Positions 24,724-38,200 of a stretch of 64,000 bases of DNA are shown here, piece after piece. The stretch comes from Xestospongia muta (Eukaryota; Porifera; Demospongiae; Haplosclerida; Petrosiidae): positions 4,865,827 through 4,929,826 of the forward strand of contig OY848928.1 of NCBI GenBank assembly GCA_963693285.1, written 5' to 3'. A program made the translations under genes and the position numbers. Within the stretch, counting starts at the first letter, position 1; each line of letters starts with the position of its first letter. The notes beneath the pieces are model-generated. The model did not search any database, was not told the DNA's origin, and saw only the letters and a program-made list of their open reading frames with translations.

Positions 24724-26568
24724 ATGCTGCTTTTATCGCTATCAACTGTTGTCATTGCTGGAATAGTCTCCTGCTATACTTTGTACTATATCTTTAGAAA
24801 AGTCAGTAAACCTCAATTGAGTTGTGGTCGGGGTACATTTCGAAGTCATCTCTTGGAACATTGTCCAATCTTACAGCAGCCATATTGGCCTACATGGTGG
24901 GCTTTTAACAGACATGTTATGACAATAGGTAGATATTTAATACAACAAAAACCACATTTTAAATACAAAAGGTTAGTATTATCAAATGTGTCACTGTAAG
25001 AAATTGCTTGATTTTCTCTTTCAGAGAAATCTTTACTACACCTGATGAAGGCGAGCTAGCTCTAGATTGGTATGATACCGACTATAATGACTCACATATC
25101 AAAGAAGATGCACCAATATTGTTGATATTACCAGGATTAACATGTAAGCTAAACACAGTATTGCAATACTAAATCCATGCATAATAGTTATACGAAGAGT
25201 AACAGTATATAACTGATATATCATTTGTAACTAATATGTATCTTTGTTTTTGCAGCAACCAGTCAAGATATTACTATTCATTGGCTGGTATGTGATGGTG
25301 TTAGTCAAGGCTATCATCCAGTTGTAATGAACTATCGAGGTTGTGCTGGTGTTCCTTTAAAGGTATCCATGTTTAACTCTATATAAACTATTGAAATCTC
25401 CCTGTCTCTCTAAGACATTAAGAGGTTATTGTGCTAACAGTGATGATATTGGACCAGTTATAAACCATCTTCATAAATCATGTCCAAACGTTCCTATTGT
25501 AGCATTAGGTGTGTCACTAGGAGGGTAAGACAAAGTACTTGTATGTTTATTCATTTAGTTTAATTGTATCCCTTTTCTTTAATTTAGTTTGATTCTTGTA
25601 CAGCATCTGATCAAAGCTAAAGAATGTTGTGGTCTTGTTGCTGCAGTGACTTTCTCTTCTTCGTGGAACTTACACCTCACCACAATGTCTTTAGAAACAA
25701 AGGTCAATTGGTTATTATATAACAATTATCTCACCAACAATCTTATCGAATACATTGAAAGGCAAGGATTTCGTTCTAATGGAGTCATACAATTATATAA
25801 TTATTATTTATTTTTGTAGTAATCGTACAGCTCTTATTTTGAGAGGTATAGTTGACAGCGATACAACTGCAGAATTGATGACAAAAGTGAGAAGGGTAAG
25901 TTGCATATTGATGTGTGTAGTTGCTTATCTTTTGCTGATATCCTACATTTCTCCACAGCTAGTCTATTATATGACCACTTTAATGATTGTGTTTGTTATA
26001 ATGTAGTAATTCCCAAACTATTAAAATTATATACTGTCAACTTAAATAGTCTTTATCTTTAAACAAGATATAAATGGCAACTACAGATCTCGTTGACTAT
26101 TTATTTCTGTTACCTAGAGTTCAAGCATAAAAGAGTTTGATATAACTATTACAGTGCCAATGTTTGGTTATAATAGCATTGAGGAATATTATGATCAAGC
26201 TAGCAATGCAGGAAGACTTGATCAAATCATGATACCTTTAGTCAGTGTTACTGCAGCCAATGATCCTTTTGTCCCATCAGAAAGTAAGCAAGTAAACGAA
26301 CTACATCTTTAAATATGTGTAATATAGTACTTCATATCTTTCTAGAATATTTTCTACAATATAATGCCTTTTAATCCCTTTAGCCTTGCCAGTATACGAA
26401 TTTCAAGCTAATTCTAATACTATGTTGGTTGTAACTAAAAATGGAGGTCATATCAGTTTTATGGAAGGATGGTTACCTCGTGGACGCACATGGATGAACA
26501 GAGTAACTCAAGAGGTTTTAGCTGCAATCAAAAAATACCCACAACAAAATACCAAAAATGAACTATAG
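24724..26568 (+). CDS. ABHD1/3-type alpha/beta-hydrolase, copy C
   Basis: Eight plus-strand exons: 24724-24971, 25025-25143, 25256-25362, 25415-25524, 25588-25761, 25820-25895, 26118-26283, 26384-26568; 394 aa. N-terminal TM, PYWPTWWAFNRHVMT, ILLILPGL, nucleophile elbow GVSLGG, acid NDPFVPSE, and catalytic His in NGGHISFMEGWLPRG. Intron 5 (25762-25819) has a GC donor (GCAAGG); the position matches GT donors in copies A and B. The protein is a mosaic: exon 1 is like copy B, exon 2 (EIFTTPDEGELALDWYDTD) is like copy A. That fits gene conversion inside the inverted pair. Confidence 0.92.
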
Positions 26569-26682
26569 AAATAGAAAAATAATGTAATTTCTAGTTAATT
26601 GAAGTTTATATTTCCGTTATGACTGCATATTCTAACGAGAGGGTTTGTCGGAGGCGTTGCCAGGACTGGGAGAAGACACAAG

Positions 26683-28500
26683 ATGAGTGATGTTGAATAC
26701 AATGAAACTCGCGAACTTCTACTTTCAGATGCTACTAAAGATAACATGCTATACACACAAAATACCGAGGTAGAGACTAACGAAGAAGATACAGATCAAG
26801 ACAGAGATGAAACGATACCCTCAGATCCTGATGTACCTTCTGAGCTTTTAAAGGTTTATCATTGTGGTTGTGGGCCTTGTCATCCGAAATGGCTTCAGTG
26901 GTTCGCTAAAAAGAAGGTATTTACATTATTGCTCAGTTTATTTGCTGTTCTTGAAGGCGCTGTTGTATCAGGTAAGGATATAGTTTTGTTCCCAGACCTA
27001 CCAGAGAGAAAATGTTTCCCTCTGGTCAGTTTGGGAATCGAACAAGACTAGTAAAGATGACATCTTTTATTTTCCATCAAAGTTTAACTCTGATATATTT
27101 AATTACATTTAGGTCTTACTTCTGTTATTCTGTCTACAATTGAAAAACGCTACAAATTTACCAGTACAATTGTTGGGATTATACCAGCATCTTTTGACAT
27201 CACAATAACATCCTGCATCATTTTTATAAGCTACTTTGGAGGCAAAAGTCACAAACCCAAGTGGCTGGGAATCAGTCTAATAATCATGGGAATTGGAGCT
27301 CTAGTTTTTGCATCGCCTCAATTTTTTCTTGGTCGCTATGATGTTGGTTCTTCAAGTGAGAATTTTCTATTTGAGACTTGTCTTGACCAGAGAAACTTCA
27401 CTTCGGATTGTTCTCCTTCTAACAATGCTGCTTTTGTTCTTTTCATATCTGGTAAATTTTTGATAGCTATTGGAGCAGCTCCTCTTTTTACTGTAGGACA
27501 AGCATATCTTGATGAAATTGTACATCCACGATACATATCTGTACATCTTGGTATCTACTATACTATGAATGTCTTTGGTCCAGTATTTGGATATGTTCTT
27601 GGCAGTAGTTTTCTCTCTGTATATGTGGATCCGTGGGTTGACACTACTCTTAAGACAACTGATCCAGCCTGGGTTGGTGCTTGGTGGATACCATTTGTAC
27701 TGTGTGGATCCTTGTCGTTAATCGTTGCCATTCCATTTTTAATGTTTCCGAGATATTTACCAGATAGCTATCTGATACGGCAAGAGAGAATTAAAGAGAT
27801 GGCAAAGAGTTATTCTAACAGATATGTTGATGAAGATCTGAAAACTATGGTGAGAATGTTACCGATTCATTTAAAGAGATTGCTTCTAAACCCTTCGTTT
27901 CTCTTTATTTCCTTTGGATTAGCAGGGCTGTTTGTTATAGCCAGTGGAATGGTTGCCTTTGCTCCTCAATATTTAGAATATCAATTTCATTTAACTGCTA
28001 CTGTAGCTGGTCTTTTATCAGGGGGAGTAGGTGTCACAACTGCAGGTATTGTACTAAGGTCCTTAAGTTATAGTGTTGTTTTAAAGTGATGCTTATATGA
28101 GTTCCTATTTTATTTCTTTTTAGTTTTTGGAGTGATGTCTGGAGCTTTAATTATTCATTTTGCTAAACTCAAAGGGAGAGGGATTACTATTTTTGTTGGT
28201 ATTACTTCGCTAATAATTATTCCAGCAATTTCTGGACTCCTTTTACATTGTTCATCTTTGAAAATTGCTGGTATTACTACCCCCTATGCTAACAGGTTAT
28301 TGCTAAAGTTTAATGCTGTTGTTATAATGATGTATTTTTCTTATCTCAGGTCCACTGTATGGTTTGATGATACTCCTTGTGTGGATGAATGTCACTGTTC
28401 ATCATATGTATTTGAGCCAGTCTGTGGAGCTGATGATCTGACTTACTTCTCTCCTTGTCGAGCTGGATGTTTGAACACAGACAATAATGATGGAGTTAGT

Positions 28501-28550
<50 letters not shown>

Positions 28551-29319
28551 ATATATAAATCTTTATACTTTCTATTCCTTTAGACTTATTCTTTCAGTAA
28601 TTGTACTTGTGTAGCTGAAGGTCTACTCAATGGTACTAATATAACTATAGCACACCTTCCATTTAGTGATATTCTACATAAGTATAGTACAGCTACCAGT
28701 GGAGAGTGTAGTGAAGTTTGTCATTTGCTAATACCTTTTATTTTGGGAATAATAATTATCATGGTATTGATGTTCATGTCACAGATACCAATAGCTTATT
28801 TTACATTGAGGTCAGTATGGAAATTAATTTATGCTTTACTCATATGTAACTATAAATTAACAAGTACTAATATAATAGTTAATTGTCGTCTTCTCTAGAG
28901 TTGTTGCTGATGATCAACGTTCACTGGCATTGGGTGTCCAGTCAGCCATTTGGCGACTTTTTGGTTCCATTCCTGGTCCAATAATATTTGGTGCTATTTT
29001 TGATGCCTCTTGTTTAAAGTGGCAAGGAGAGTGTGGTCACCATGGTAACTGTTGGGTGTATGATAATACGACATTGAGTTTGGTTTCAATAGCTGTATCT
29101 ATTCCCATCATGTGTCTTGTAACACTTGTCTTCTTTTTGGCTTGTCTCACGTATCCCAAACAACAGAAAGAATATGTCATTAATAAAAATGAAAGAAATA
29201 CAGATGATACAAGTCATGAATTAAACATGAGAGCAGGTTTTGATTATATTAAGAAGAAATGGTTTGTTAAGTTTTCAAAGCATTCTTCTCTGAAAAATGA
29301 AGATGAAAGCAGTCTCTAA
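26683..29319 (+). CDS. SLCO/OATP organic-anion transporter, copy 7
   Basis: Exons: 26683-26971, 27113-28045, 28124-28295, 28350-28494, 28584-28810, 28899-29319; 728 aa. CGCGPCHPKWLQWF precedes TM1. OATP signature DPAWVGAWW. Kazal-like loop EPVCGADDLTYFSPCRAGC. At the exon 3-4 junction it reads ANRST where most paralogues read (A/S)DGS. The C-terminal cytoplasmic tail is longer and rich in Lys, Ser and Asn. Intron 4 carries a long (GA)n tract at 28505-28548. Copy 8 has a short (GA)n at the same place, so the two share a recent ancestor. Confidence 0.92.
28505..28548. repeat. (GA)n microsatellite in intron 4 of SLCO copy 7
   Basis: Uninterrupted GA dinucleotide run in a 89-bp intron; the homologous intron of copy 8 has a short run at about 34094-34110. 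Confidence 0.9.
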
Positions 29320-29575
29320 TAATTGTATTATATAGAGTTCCAAGTTTATTTATCAATCATCTTCTGACACATCCTTGTAAATATTCAGAGTTATCAATAA
29401 TAAAATTCCATTGTTCTATTAAAACAATAAAAAACATTTGACTTCCTTATGTTTTATAGCCCCTCCTTCTTTTAACAGTAGGAAATCACACCTTATTCCT
29501 TTATACATCGCAGTAATTAACTACGCCTTGTACATAGTAAGCTTCTTTGCGCAGCAAGTTCATATCAGTACTAAC

Positions 29576-32500
29576 ATGGCCGAATCAACTGACTTTGGAC
29601 TACAGAAAGAACCTCCCATCCTCCCTAGCAGTCTTATTAAACAACTGGTCGGAGAAAATGAATTGCACACTGTTACTGCAGGAGATGAGATAGAACAAAA
29701 CGTTATAGTGACACCACCTGTACCTCCAGAACTTTTAAAGACATACTATTGTGGCTTTGGTCCTTGCCATCCGAAATGGCTGCAGTTTTTTGCTAGGAAG
29801 AAGGTCTTCACCATCTTATTGTGTGCATTTGCCTTTATTCAAGGATCCATTGTATCTGGTAAGTTTTTCTCAATTTGAAATATACTGTATCTCTGTGCAT
29901 TTGGTACTTTGATTTACACATGGGTACCTGTGCTCACATGTGGAGGAACCAATAAGAAATTTTGTGTCTATGCATGCTACTAGGTGTGAAGAGTATGGCA
30001 ATACAAACATTTGTACTAAAAATTGATATTATCTAAATATGGACTGTCTCATTAGTAATGAAAGGCAAGGTATAATCAATAAAACTTTATAGATATCATA
30101 CCAATTAACCAATATGGTATTATCTAATTAGGACATGTGGTTCAAGTAATATAGTATACTGCCAATCTCATTTGTGGGCAGAAAATGTTGCTAAAATTTA
30201 CACAGGATTTAATTTTTGCTTTTACTTCCTGTCCTCCATGTTTTAATTTATGTGAAATTAATGCTTGGTAAGATTTAAATTTTGTGCATTTTAGACACAA
30301 AGAAAAGTAAAATATAACAAAGACTGACTATATAGTATCCAATAATGTTCAGTATTTGTACTGAATATGAACGTTGCTAATATTTTATTATATTACTACT
30401 GTATCGTCTTCATCAATCATATTACAGGTACACTTAATATGATACTGACTGCCTTTATTGTCAGTACATATTTTACATTCATTAACCGTTAGATCATTTA
30501 CTGTACTACTATAAAATAAACTGTTTATGATTGGTTGTTACTAATCTCTAGACATGTCTGTAGCAGCTGCTTTACTTTAATTTAAACCCCACTAGCCATT
30601 CAAAGCAACTTAAGTATAGTATATTAAATCTATTATTGACCACAGATGTGTTCACTATGGCCTCTGTTGGCTGTGAGAATTGGTCTACTCTTGTATAACT
30701 GTAAGATCATGAATATATCCTGGGTGTGTCATGACTTCACTTGTTGTCACACATGACCAACATCTATATAACTCTCATTACTGAATGACTTCTAATGAAG
30801 ATTGGGTCAAAAGTACATTACTAATAGGACTAATGAGAATAGATTTTAAAAGAATTTCATAAAAGTAACTCAAAATAAACTTTCAAATTTGAAAGCAAAA
30901 CTTGATTTTCAAATTTTAAATGTTTATGTATTGCTTTAGTTGAGAAAGGAGTAAGAAATGCTGAGATGAAGAAAGGAAATTTAAGTAAACAAATTGATTA
31001 GCCAACTAGCCAAGAGTTGTAAAGTAATAGATCACTTTTCTTACCAATAAGATAGTTCCTACATTTATAAGACCTCTAATATTTACTAATAGAAATGTAC
31101 AATGTGAAGAAAAGATACTATTACCTGTACAAACACAATTATATCATTACAACTTTATGTATTCTCAATTAATTTACTTTAATTAATTGTTTATATGTTA
31201 TCATAGTAACCATATAAGATTTACTGACTACTAAACACTTAGACCTAACTAAAAATGTTTTTAATTAATTAATTCTATCACTACTCTGTTTTTAATAGTT
31301 CAGTTACAAATTATAAGAATGACAATAATAGTATTATAGTATTATAGTGACACACCTAGAGTTGATTATCAAGTGATATAATTTATACATTGGTCATCCA
31401 TTACCTGTTCTAGTTTACTATTTTCTTTTTGGAATTATTGTTGTTTACTTTGGGAATATACAAATATACAAACAACAGTCCTCAAATGATATTCACATTC
31501 TAAATTATAACTAACTACGATAATGAAGTCCATTTTGTATATCTGGATAACTTCTTATCTCTAGTATACTATAGCTCCATATTAGCTGTCAATAGCCACA
31601 TTGCTTGAAGTTGCCATGGTTACTTTATACACTAAACTCTTACGACATGAAAATTGTTTAAATTTATTTTAATACACATACAATGCTCAGTAAAATGATG
31701 ACGTATATTACATGAGTGACACATGTAACATAGTGTGGGTGTGTAACATTTGCTCTATGATCTAGCTTGTCAGCTTGTAACCGAACAATTCTATAGTATT
31801 ATAGAACTATGTTGATTTGTACATCAACAAAGAACAGGAAAGACTTGTAGTACTTAGAAAATAAAGTTATTGTCTCATTTGTTACTTCACTTATTTGTAT
31901 TTGTATTAATAGTGTGAAGTTACTATGACGTCATTGTTTACATTAATAATCTCATTGCTATAACTGGTACATTGAGTTTGGTCATGTCATGTTCCCTTGT
32001 TACATATAAAGGCTCTTGTATGAGTAAATGAAGAATAATTTTTTAATAATGATACAATCTTTCTATTAAAAGAGAGTATTAACTATTATTAAATGTGGTA
32101 AATTTTACATTGATTTTGTCTTTTGACCTTTGTACTGATGACCTTGATTTATTGATAAGTTAATATTGTATTATGTACTGACATGTTATATGATTATAGT
32201 TATTAGTACCAAAATATATACTTAATTATTAGAAATGATCTATATATGTTGTCTAGACTGCTAGACAAAGTATAATATGAATAGAGGCATGTGGATATAT
32301 AATAGGAAGAGGATGTAGTACAAATGGATACATGAGAGATATAAATGGATTCATAAGTATAATACACATATTATAGTTAGCTGGGAAAACCGAGTAGTAA
32401 TTCTTTTATATTATAATTATATAATTGATGTATTATTATTCTCTGTCCTAGTAGTGATGTTAATATACGGTGTGTGGGATATACTTATCTAAACATTCTT

Positions 32501-35067
32501 TCTTCCCTTAGGTTTCACCTCTGTCATACTTTCCACAGTTGAGAAGCGATATAGTTTTACAAGTGCAGCTGCTGGTTTCATAGCTGTATCCTACGATACC
32601 ACCGTGACATTAAGTATCATTTTTATAAGCTATTTTGGAGGCAAAAGTCACAAACCCAGGTGGCTGGGAATCAGCCTAATAATCATGGGAATTGGAGCAT
32701 TCGTTTTTGCTTCACCACAATTTATTTTTGGTCATTATGATGTTGGTTCTTCAAATAACTTTCTGTTTGAGACTTGTCTTGACAAGAGGAACTTCACATC
32801 AGATTGCTCTCCATCTGATGATGCTGCCTACGCTATTTTCGTAATGGGTAACATGTTGATAGCTATCGGAGCTGTTCCTCTTTATACTATAGGTCTAGCT
32901 TACCTCGATGAAATAGTACACCCAAAATATATATCTATACACATTGGTGTATATTATACTATGGCAGTCCTTGGTCCCGCTTTTGGATATATTATTGGTA
33001 GTAGTCTTCTCTCTGTCTATGTGGATCCGTGGGTTGATACTACTCTAACTACATCAGATCCAGCTTGGGTGGGTGCTTGGTGGATATCGTTCGTAATGTC
33101 TGGTATCCTGTGCTTGTTTCTTGCCATTCCGTTCTTAATGTTTCCGAGATATTTATCTGATAGTTACCTCATACGACAAGAGAGAGCCAAAGAGATGGCT
33201 AAGATTTATCCTAGTAAATATGCTAATGAAGACAATCTTACTATTATTGTTAAAATGTTTCCTATACATATTAAGAGGCTGATCTTCAATTCATCTTTTA
33301 TGCTTGCCTCATTTGGTTTAGCTTCAATGTTCCTCCTCGTTTCTGGATTGGTTTCATTTGGACCAAAGTATTTTGAAAATCAATTCCAACTATCAGCTAC
33401 TTTTTCTGGACTTCTCTCAGGCGGAATAGGTATCACGAGTGCAGGTATATAGCTAACTAATATTACTGTACAATAATCTATTAATATAAATACTAACAGT
33501 CGTCTTAAATGCAGCTGGTTGATAGATAGGATACTCCCCCCCTGCTTTCATTTGTTCCCTCCTTTTAATTCTATACAGTTTTTTCAAAATGACTTTTGAA
33601 TTAAACAATGACAGCTTGTTTAAATCAAGTGTTTTGTTTAAAGAGAACATTTTAAAAATCAAATATTACAACCTGAAATCTTATATTTTCTTTTTAGCAT
33701 TTGGAGCTATGACTGGAGCACTGATCCTTTATTTTACTAAGATCAAAGGAAGAAGAGTGATATTACTTATTTTCATAATTGTGGCTGTTCTTGTACCACT
33801 AACTCCAGCATTTCTCATTCATTGTCCGTCAGTAGAAGTTGCTGGTATCACTGCATCATATTCAGATGGGTTAGTTAATGTTATGTTAGTGTGATTGTAT
33901 GGAGTTCCTGTTTCTTTAGTTCTATTGATGATATTGATGAGGCCTCTTGTGCTAATAAATGTGGTTGTTCATCATATGTATTTGAACCAGTCTGTGGAGC
34001 CGATGATCTGACTTACTTCTCTCCTTGTCGAGCTGGATGTTTGAGAACACTAGAAAGTGATGGAGTAAGTTGTGAGCTGAATAACAAATGATGAAAGAGA
34101 GAGAGAGAGTGCTAGAAGATAATAAGTATTTTTATTTATTTTCTATTCCTTTAGACTTATTCTTTCAGTAATTGTACTTGTGTAGCTGAAGGTCTACTCA
34201 ATGGTACTAATACCACTATAGCACAACTTCCATTTAGTGATGTTCTACATCAGTACAGTACAGCTACCGATGGAAAATGTAGTCATAGTTGTAAAGCTTT
34301 GATACCTTTCATTTTAATTATGTTGTTATCTTTGTACTTTGTCTTCATAACACAAATACCTTACAACTACTTTACATTGAGGTAATGGCTTGATGGATGG
34401 ATTGACAGATAGATGAATGGATGGACAGATGAATGGATAAACGAATGACTGATGGATGAATAGGTGGACAGAATCATATGTAGGCAACTAAATGTAGTAA
34501 TTATTGTTCTTTTTAACCAGAGTTGTTGCTGATGACCAGCGTTCTCTTGCATTGGGCTTCCAGTCGGCCATTTGGCGTATCTTTGGTCCCATACCTGGAC
34601 CTATTATATTTGGTGCACTGTTTGATGCATCCTGTGTAAAGTGGCAAGGAGAGTGTGGTCGCCGTGGTAACTGCTGGGTGTATGACAATGGGCAATTGAG
34701 CATCTATGCAGCATCCTTTGGTATACCATGTATGGCTGTTGCAGCTGTTCTTCTTTTCTTTGCGTGGCTGACATATCCCAAACAACAACAACATTTTGAC
34801 ACTAATAAGGAAATAGAAGATGAGACACAAAGAAATGAACCAATTGAAGACAATATCAGGCTTAATGGTGACTCTTCACACAGAGTGAATTCACGATCAT
34901 GGTCTCATGGGAGTCGGCCCTCTACACTAGCAAAATTGTTGACTGAAGATGGACACGTTAAATTATTAAATGATACTTCAGCTGTTAATACTCCATTAGA
35001 TGAATTTGGTAGCTCTACTGAAAACTCACCAGATAGTAATATCCCAATTCTACCATCTTCAATCTAA
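29576..35067 (+). CDS. SLCO/OATP organic-anion transporter, copy 8
   Basis: Exons: 29576-29858, 32512-33444, 33698-33869, 33920-34064, 34155-34381, 34521-35067; 768 aa, the longest copy. The ATG at 29576 (AACATGGCC) has good context; the frame stays open upstream but without conserved content. CGFGPCHPKWLQFF replaces the usual CGCG motif. OATP signature DPAWVGAWW; Kazal-like loop EPVCGADDLTYFSPCRAGC. Intron 1 is 2,653 bp, far larger than in any other copy, and I recognise nothing coding inside it. The C-terminal tail is extended by about 80 Ser/Asp-rich residues (SWSHGSRPSTLAKLL), which might carry phosphorylation or trafficking signals. It is the right-hand end of the array. Confidence 0.92.
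29859..32511 (+). other. 2.65-kb first intron of SLCO copy 8
   Basis: AT-rich, no open frame with conserved content on either strand, and no recognised transposon ends. It is unusual only for its length in a locus where most introns are near 50 bp. It may hold regulatory sequence. Confidence 0.6.
34386..34470. repeat. Degenerate GATG(GA) tetranucleotide repeat
   Basis: Repeats of GATGGATGRAT-type units in the last intron of SLCO copy 8. Similar GGATGGAT tracts occur in intron 3 of two tetraspanins (about 50172-50200 and 53768-53800). Confidence 0.8.
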
Positions 35068-35290
35068 TATGCATCATGTATCATTAATCTTGTAACATGT
35101 CATACATCATTTGCTATTTATATAATATATATTTTCAGTTAAGTTAATATATTATTACACACTAACTATATTATGTACATTTTTAATTTAATAAGGGAAA
35201 TCATGTTGAACTGAGTGTCTACGTGTGCTTCCTAATAACGTGTGAAAGATTAACAAGGTAGCTAGTAATGTACTGTTAGTCTGAAAACAA

Positions 35291-38200
35291 TTAAGTTAGT
35301 TTACTACCGAATGTAACCCAATCTATTATTGGTAGAGATTTCAGTGGTAATTTCTTCATATGCATATCAATTAATATTTTCTCCTGTGACCTCAAAGTGT
35401 CTTCCAGGATAGATGATTTGCTAATTCCAATGTATTGAAGTGAGGGATGAATATAGATAGCTTGACAAAACGTTTGGATTTGCTCTAACAAGCTAGGTTG
35501 AAGGAAACTCAAACGGTCACAGGGTTGGTATACAGTGACAGTAACATCGAGGTTAAGAAAAAGTTTAGTAATTGTTCCATGTGAATCTAACATCTTAATA
35601 ATAAGTGTTAATGCCTGCTCACATAGCAATTGATTTATAAAATTTCTGATGCCATCACATACCTCATCTTGAATAAAATATATTGCAAGTTCTGTGAGCT
35701 TACACTTGTGAGAGATAACATTAAAAAAATGTAATGGTTGTTCCCAGTTGGTATCTGACAGTGGAATAGGTACATCCAACTCTTGTAGATTGGTGTTGTG
35801 TGAGAGACCAGTTGTTAGAAAAGGCAAGTAAGTACTGGAACTGGTCGATCTTAAATCATTATAGTCAATCTTAAGATATTGTATCGTTTGGTTTTGTGTT
35901 AACATGTCTTGTAAACTAGGACCCATACCATCATCAGTATCACCTAACATCACTATCAGAGACTTAACTGTAGTATTACTCTGTAGAATATTAAATAGTT
36001 CAATAACACTATCAGCTGTGTCTAGTGATAACTTAAGTCGTTGTAGATTGGGATATGATTGAAATAAAGGAGGTATTGAGTGAGGTTTGCATACAAGACA
36101 ATGCAGATCAAGTCCTTCGATATGTTTAAGAAGCAATATTGTCAATTGTTCAGTCTCCTCTCCCATACTGAGAGCAGTGAGAGGTGAATACACTTTTACT
36201 ATATTATCTAGTGAATCTGACACATATTCTGGCTTTATGAAGAGCTGAAGAGCTTGTAATGTGTGATTGTCTTTCAATAATTGTCCAATTATTTTGTTGA
36301 GAAATGGAGATTTTAGTTTATTATGATGTCCGCTAAGAAACATAAATGAAAATGTTTTAATAGATTTGTTTTTGGTTACTCCTTTCAAAATACTCTCAAC
36401 TACATTAGCAACATCAGTCTCAAGAGATTGTGGTGGGTCCAAGAGAAATGAACATACAATAGTTATTGTTAGATCCTGTAGTATAGTATTGACACTTAAA
36501 TGTTCCTCTACTTGACACACAATTTTTTCGTCCATCTTTATGTATGGCTCTTCGCATAGTACAGTTATATTAGCATTAATGTAGAATACCTTTAAATGTT
36601 GTAGTTCTATTACAACCAATAGTAAAAGAGTGAAATCAGATGGATGTAGTTTTACATCATGAAAAGTGCCCATTCCAATATGACACTCTTGAAGGCAGTG
36701 AAAAGATCTCATTAATGACCTTAGGTCTATATAGTTATAATCATAATTGGACTTGCATACAATATGAATCTCTAGTCTTTTACATTGGATGTTATTTTTG
36801 AGTTCATTAGTAAGAAATTGGATTAATTTTGGCTCATTCATCAGTAGTATTCCCAGATCCAAAGAATTCCATGTTGTGTTTGAGTGTTTGAGGAAATAGC
36901 TAAGGCATAACACATCAAACAGTGACGACAATGATACTGCATCAAAACACAATGAGCGGTTCTTCATTGTTTGTGATAATGATTGACACAGCTTTGTATT
37001 TTGTGACTCGTATAACAAATGAAGGAGAAGAATATCCAATTTATCAGTGATAAAATCAGGAGACAAATGTGAGTATAAAAAAGTAGCATTTCGTTTAAAG
37101 TGAGAGTTAAAACATTTCTCAGATGCAAACAATGGTCTCCTTTTACATTGTAGGTCATGTTCTTTGTTAAAATATTGCTGATAGCTCTGATGTTCTAGGT
37201 GAGTTAGACCTGCCACAAACATCAGACACATTCTAAAGTGATCATTATCAAAATTTTCTGCAAACATTTCCTCTGTCTTCTGACTCTTCTCATACTTAGC
37301 TATCCACCATGCTGCTAGAAATTCCTGGATACTCAGGTGAAGAAATTGATACCTCTCTTCAATACCTACAATAAATGTTGTCATTAGTCCAAGATAGCCT
37401 TCCTTCTCTGACTGAACAAGAGAGTGACGGAGTTGAAATGAGGAAAATGTTAGTTTTGGATTGTTTTCTTTCAAACTGAGGTAAGCAAAGTGACAAATCT
37501 CTTTAAATGTTGTATCTAAGACTGATGGTAAATGATGAAGGTTATATAATTGTACAGGTTCTATATTGTCAATTCTCTTAATTTTAACATGTCTTCTGAC
37601 TGTTTGTAGGATAAAATTCTCATATAATTCTGTGAGTGTTGTTGGCAACTGTCCATCTGACTGACGATAAACTAAGATGACTATGGAACAGACTAGTGGT
37701 ATATAACACAATGACTGGACATCACCTCGTACTTCAAGATCTTGGATAAGTTTCTCAGCTAGATGTGGTTCTTTTTCTAGTGTTCCTTTGACTACTTCCT
37801 TGATCTCCTTAACTGAAAATCCTAACACTTCAACATGTCTGTTAACTGAAGGTAATTCTAACAGTGAGTAGGAGGCATAGCTACGAGATGTAACAACTAC
37901 TGAACATTTGGCTAATATCTCTCTACGAATTATTCTAGCTGCTAGTGAGGATTGTCTGAGAGCTGTATTTAATTCATCCCAACCATCAAAAATCAGAAGC
38001 AGTCCTTCCCCATGTATTTCACTTAGCCATTTATTCACACTGGAAACTTCATTACAGTCATAAGTGTACTTGAGAATATCTTGTAATTCAATAGCTTGAG
38101 CTACCTTGTCATTTCTGAGAGGACAATAAAGTACTAAGTCATATTGTCCATGTGTGAGTTCTCCTTTAGCCCACATATTTAACAGTTTACGACAGAGTGT

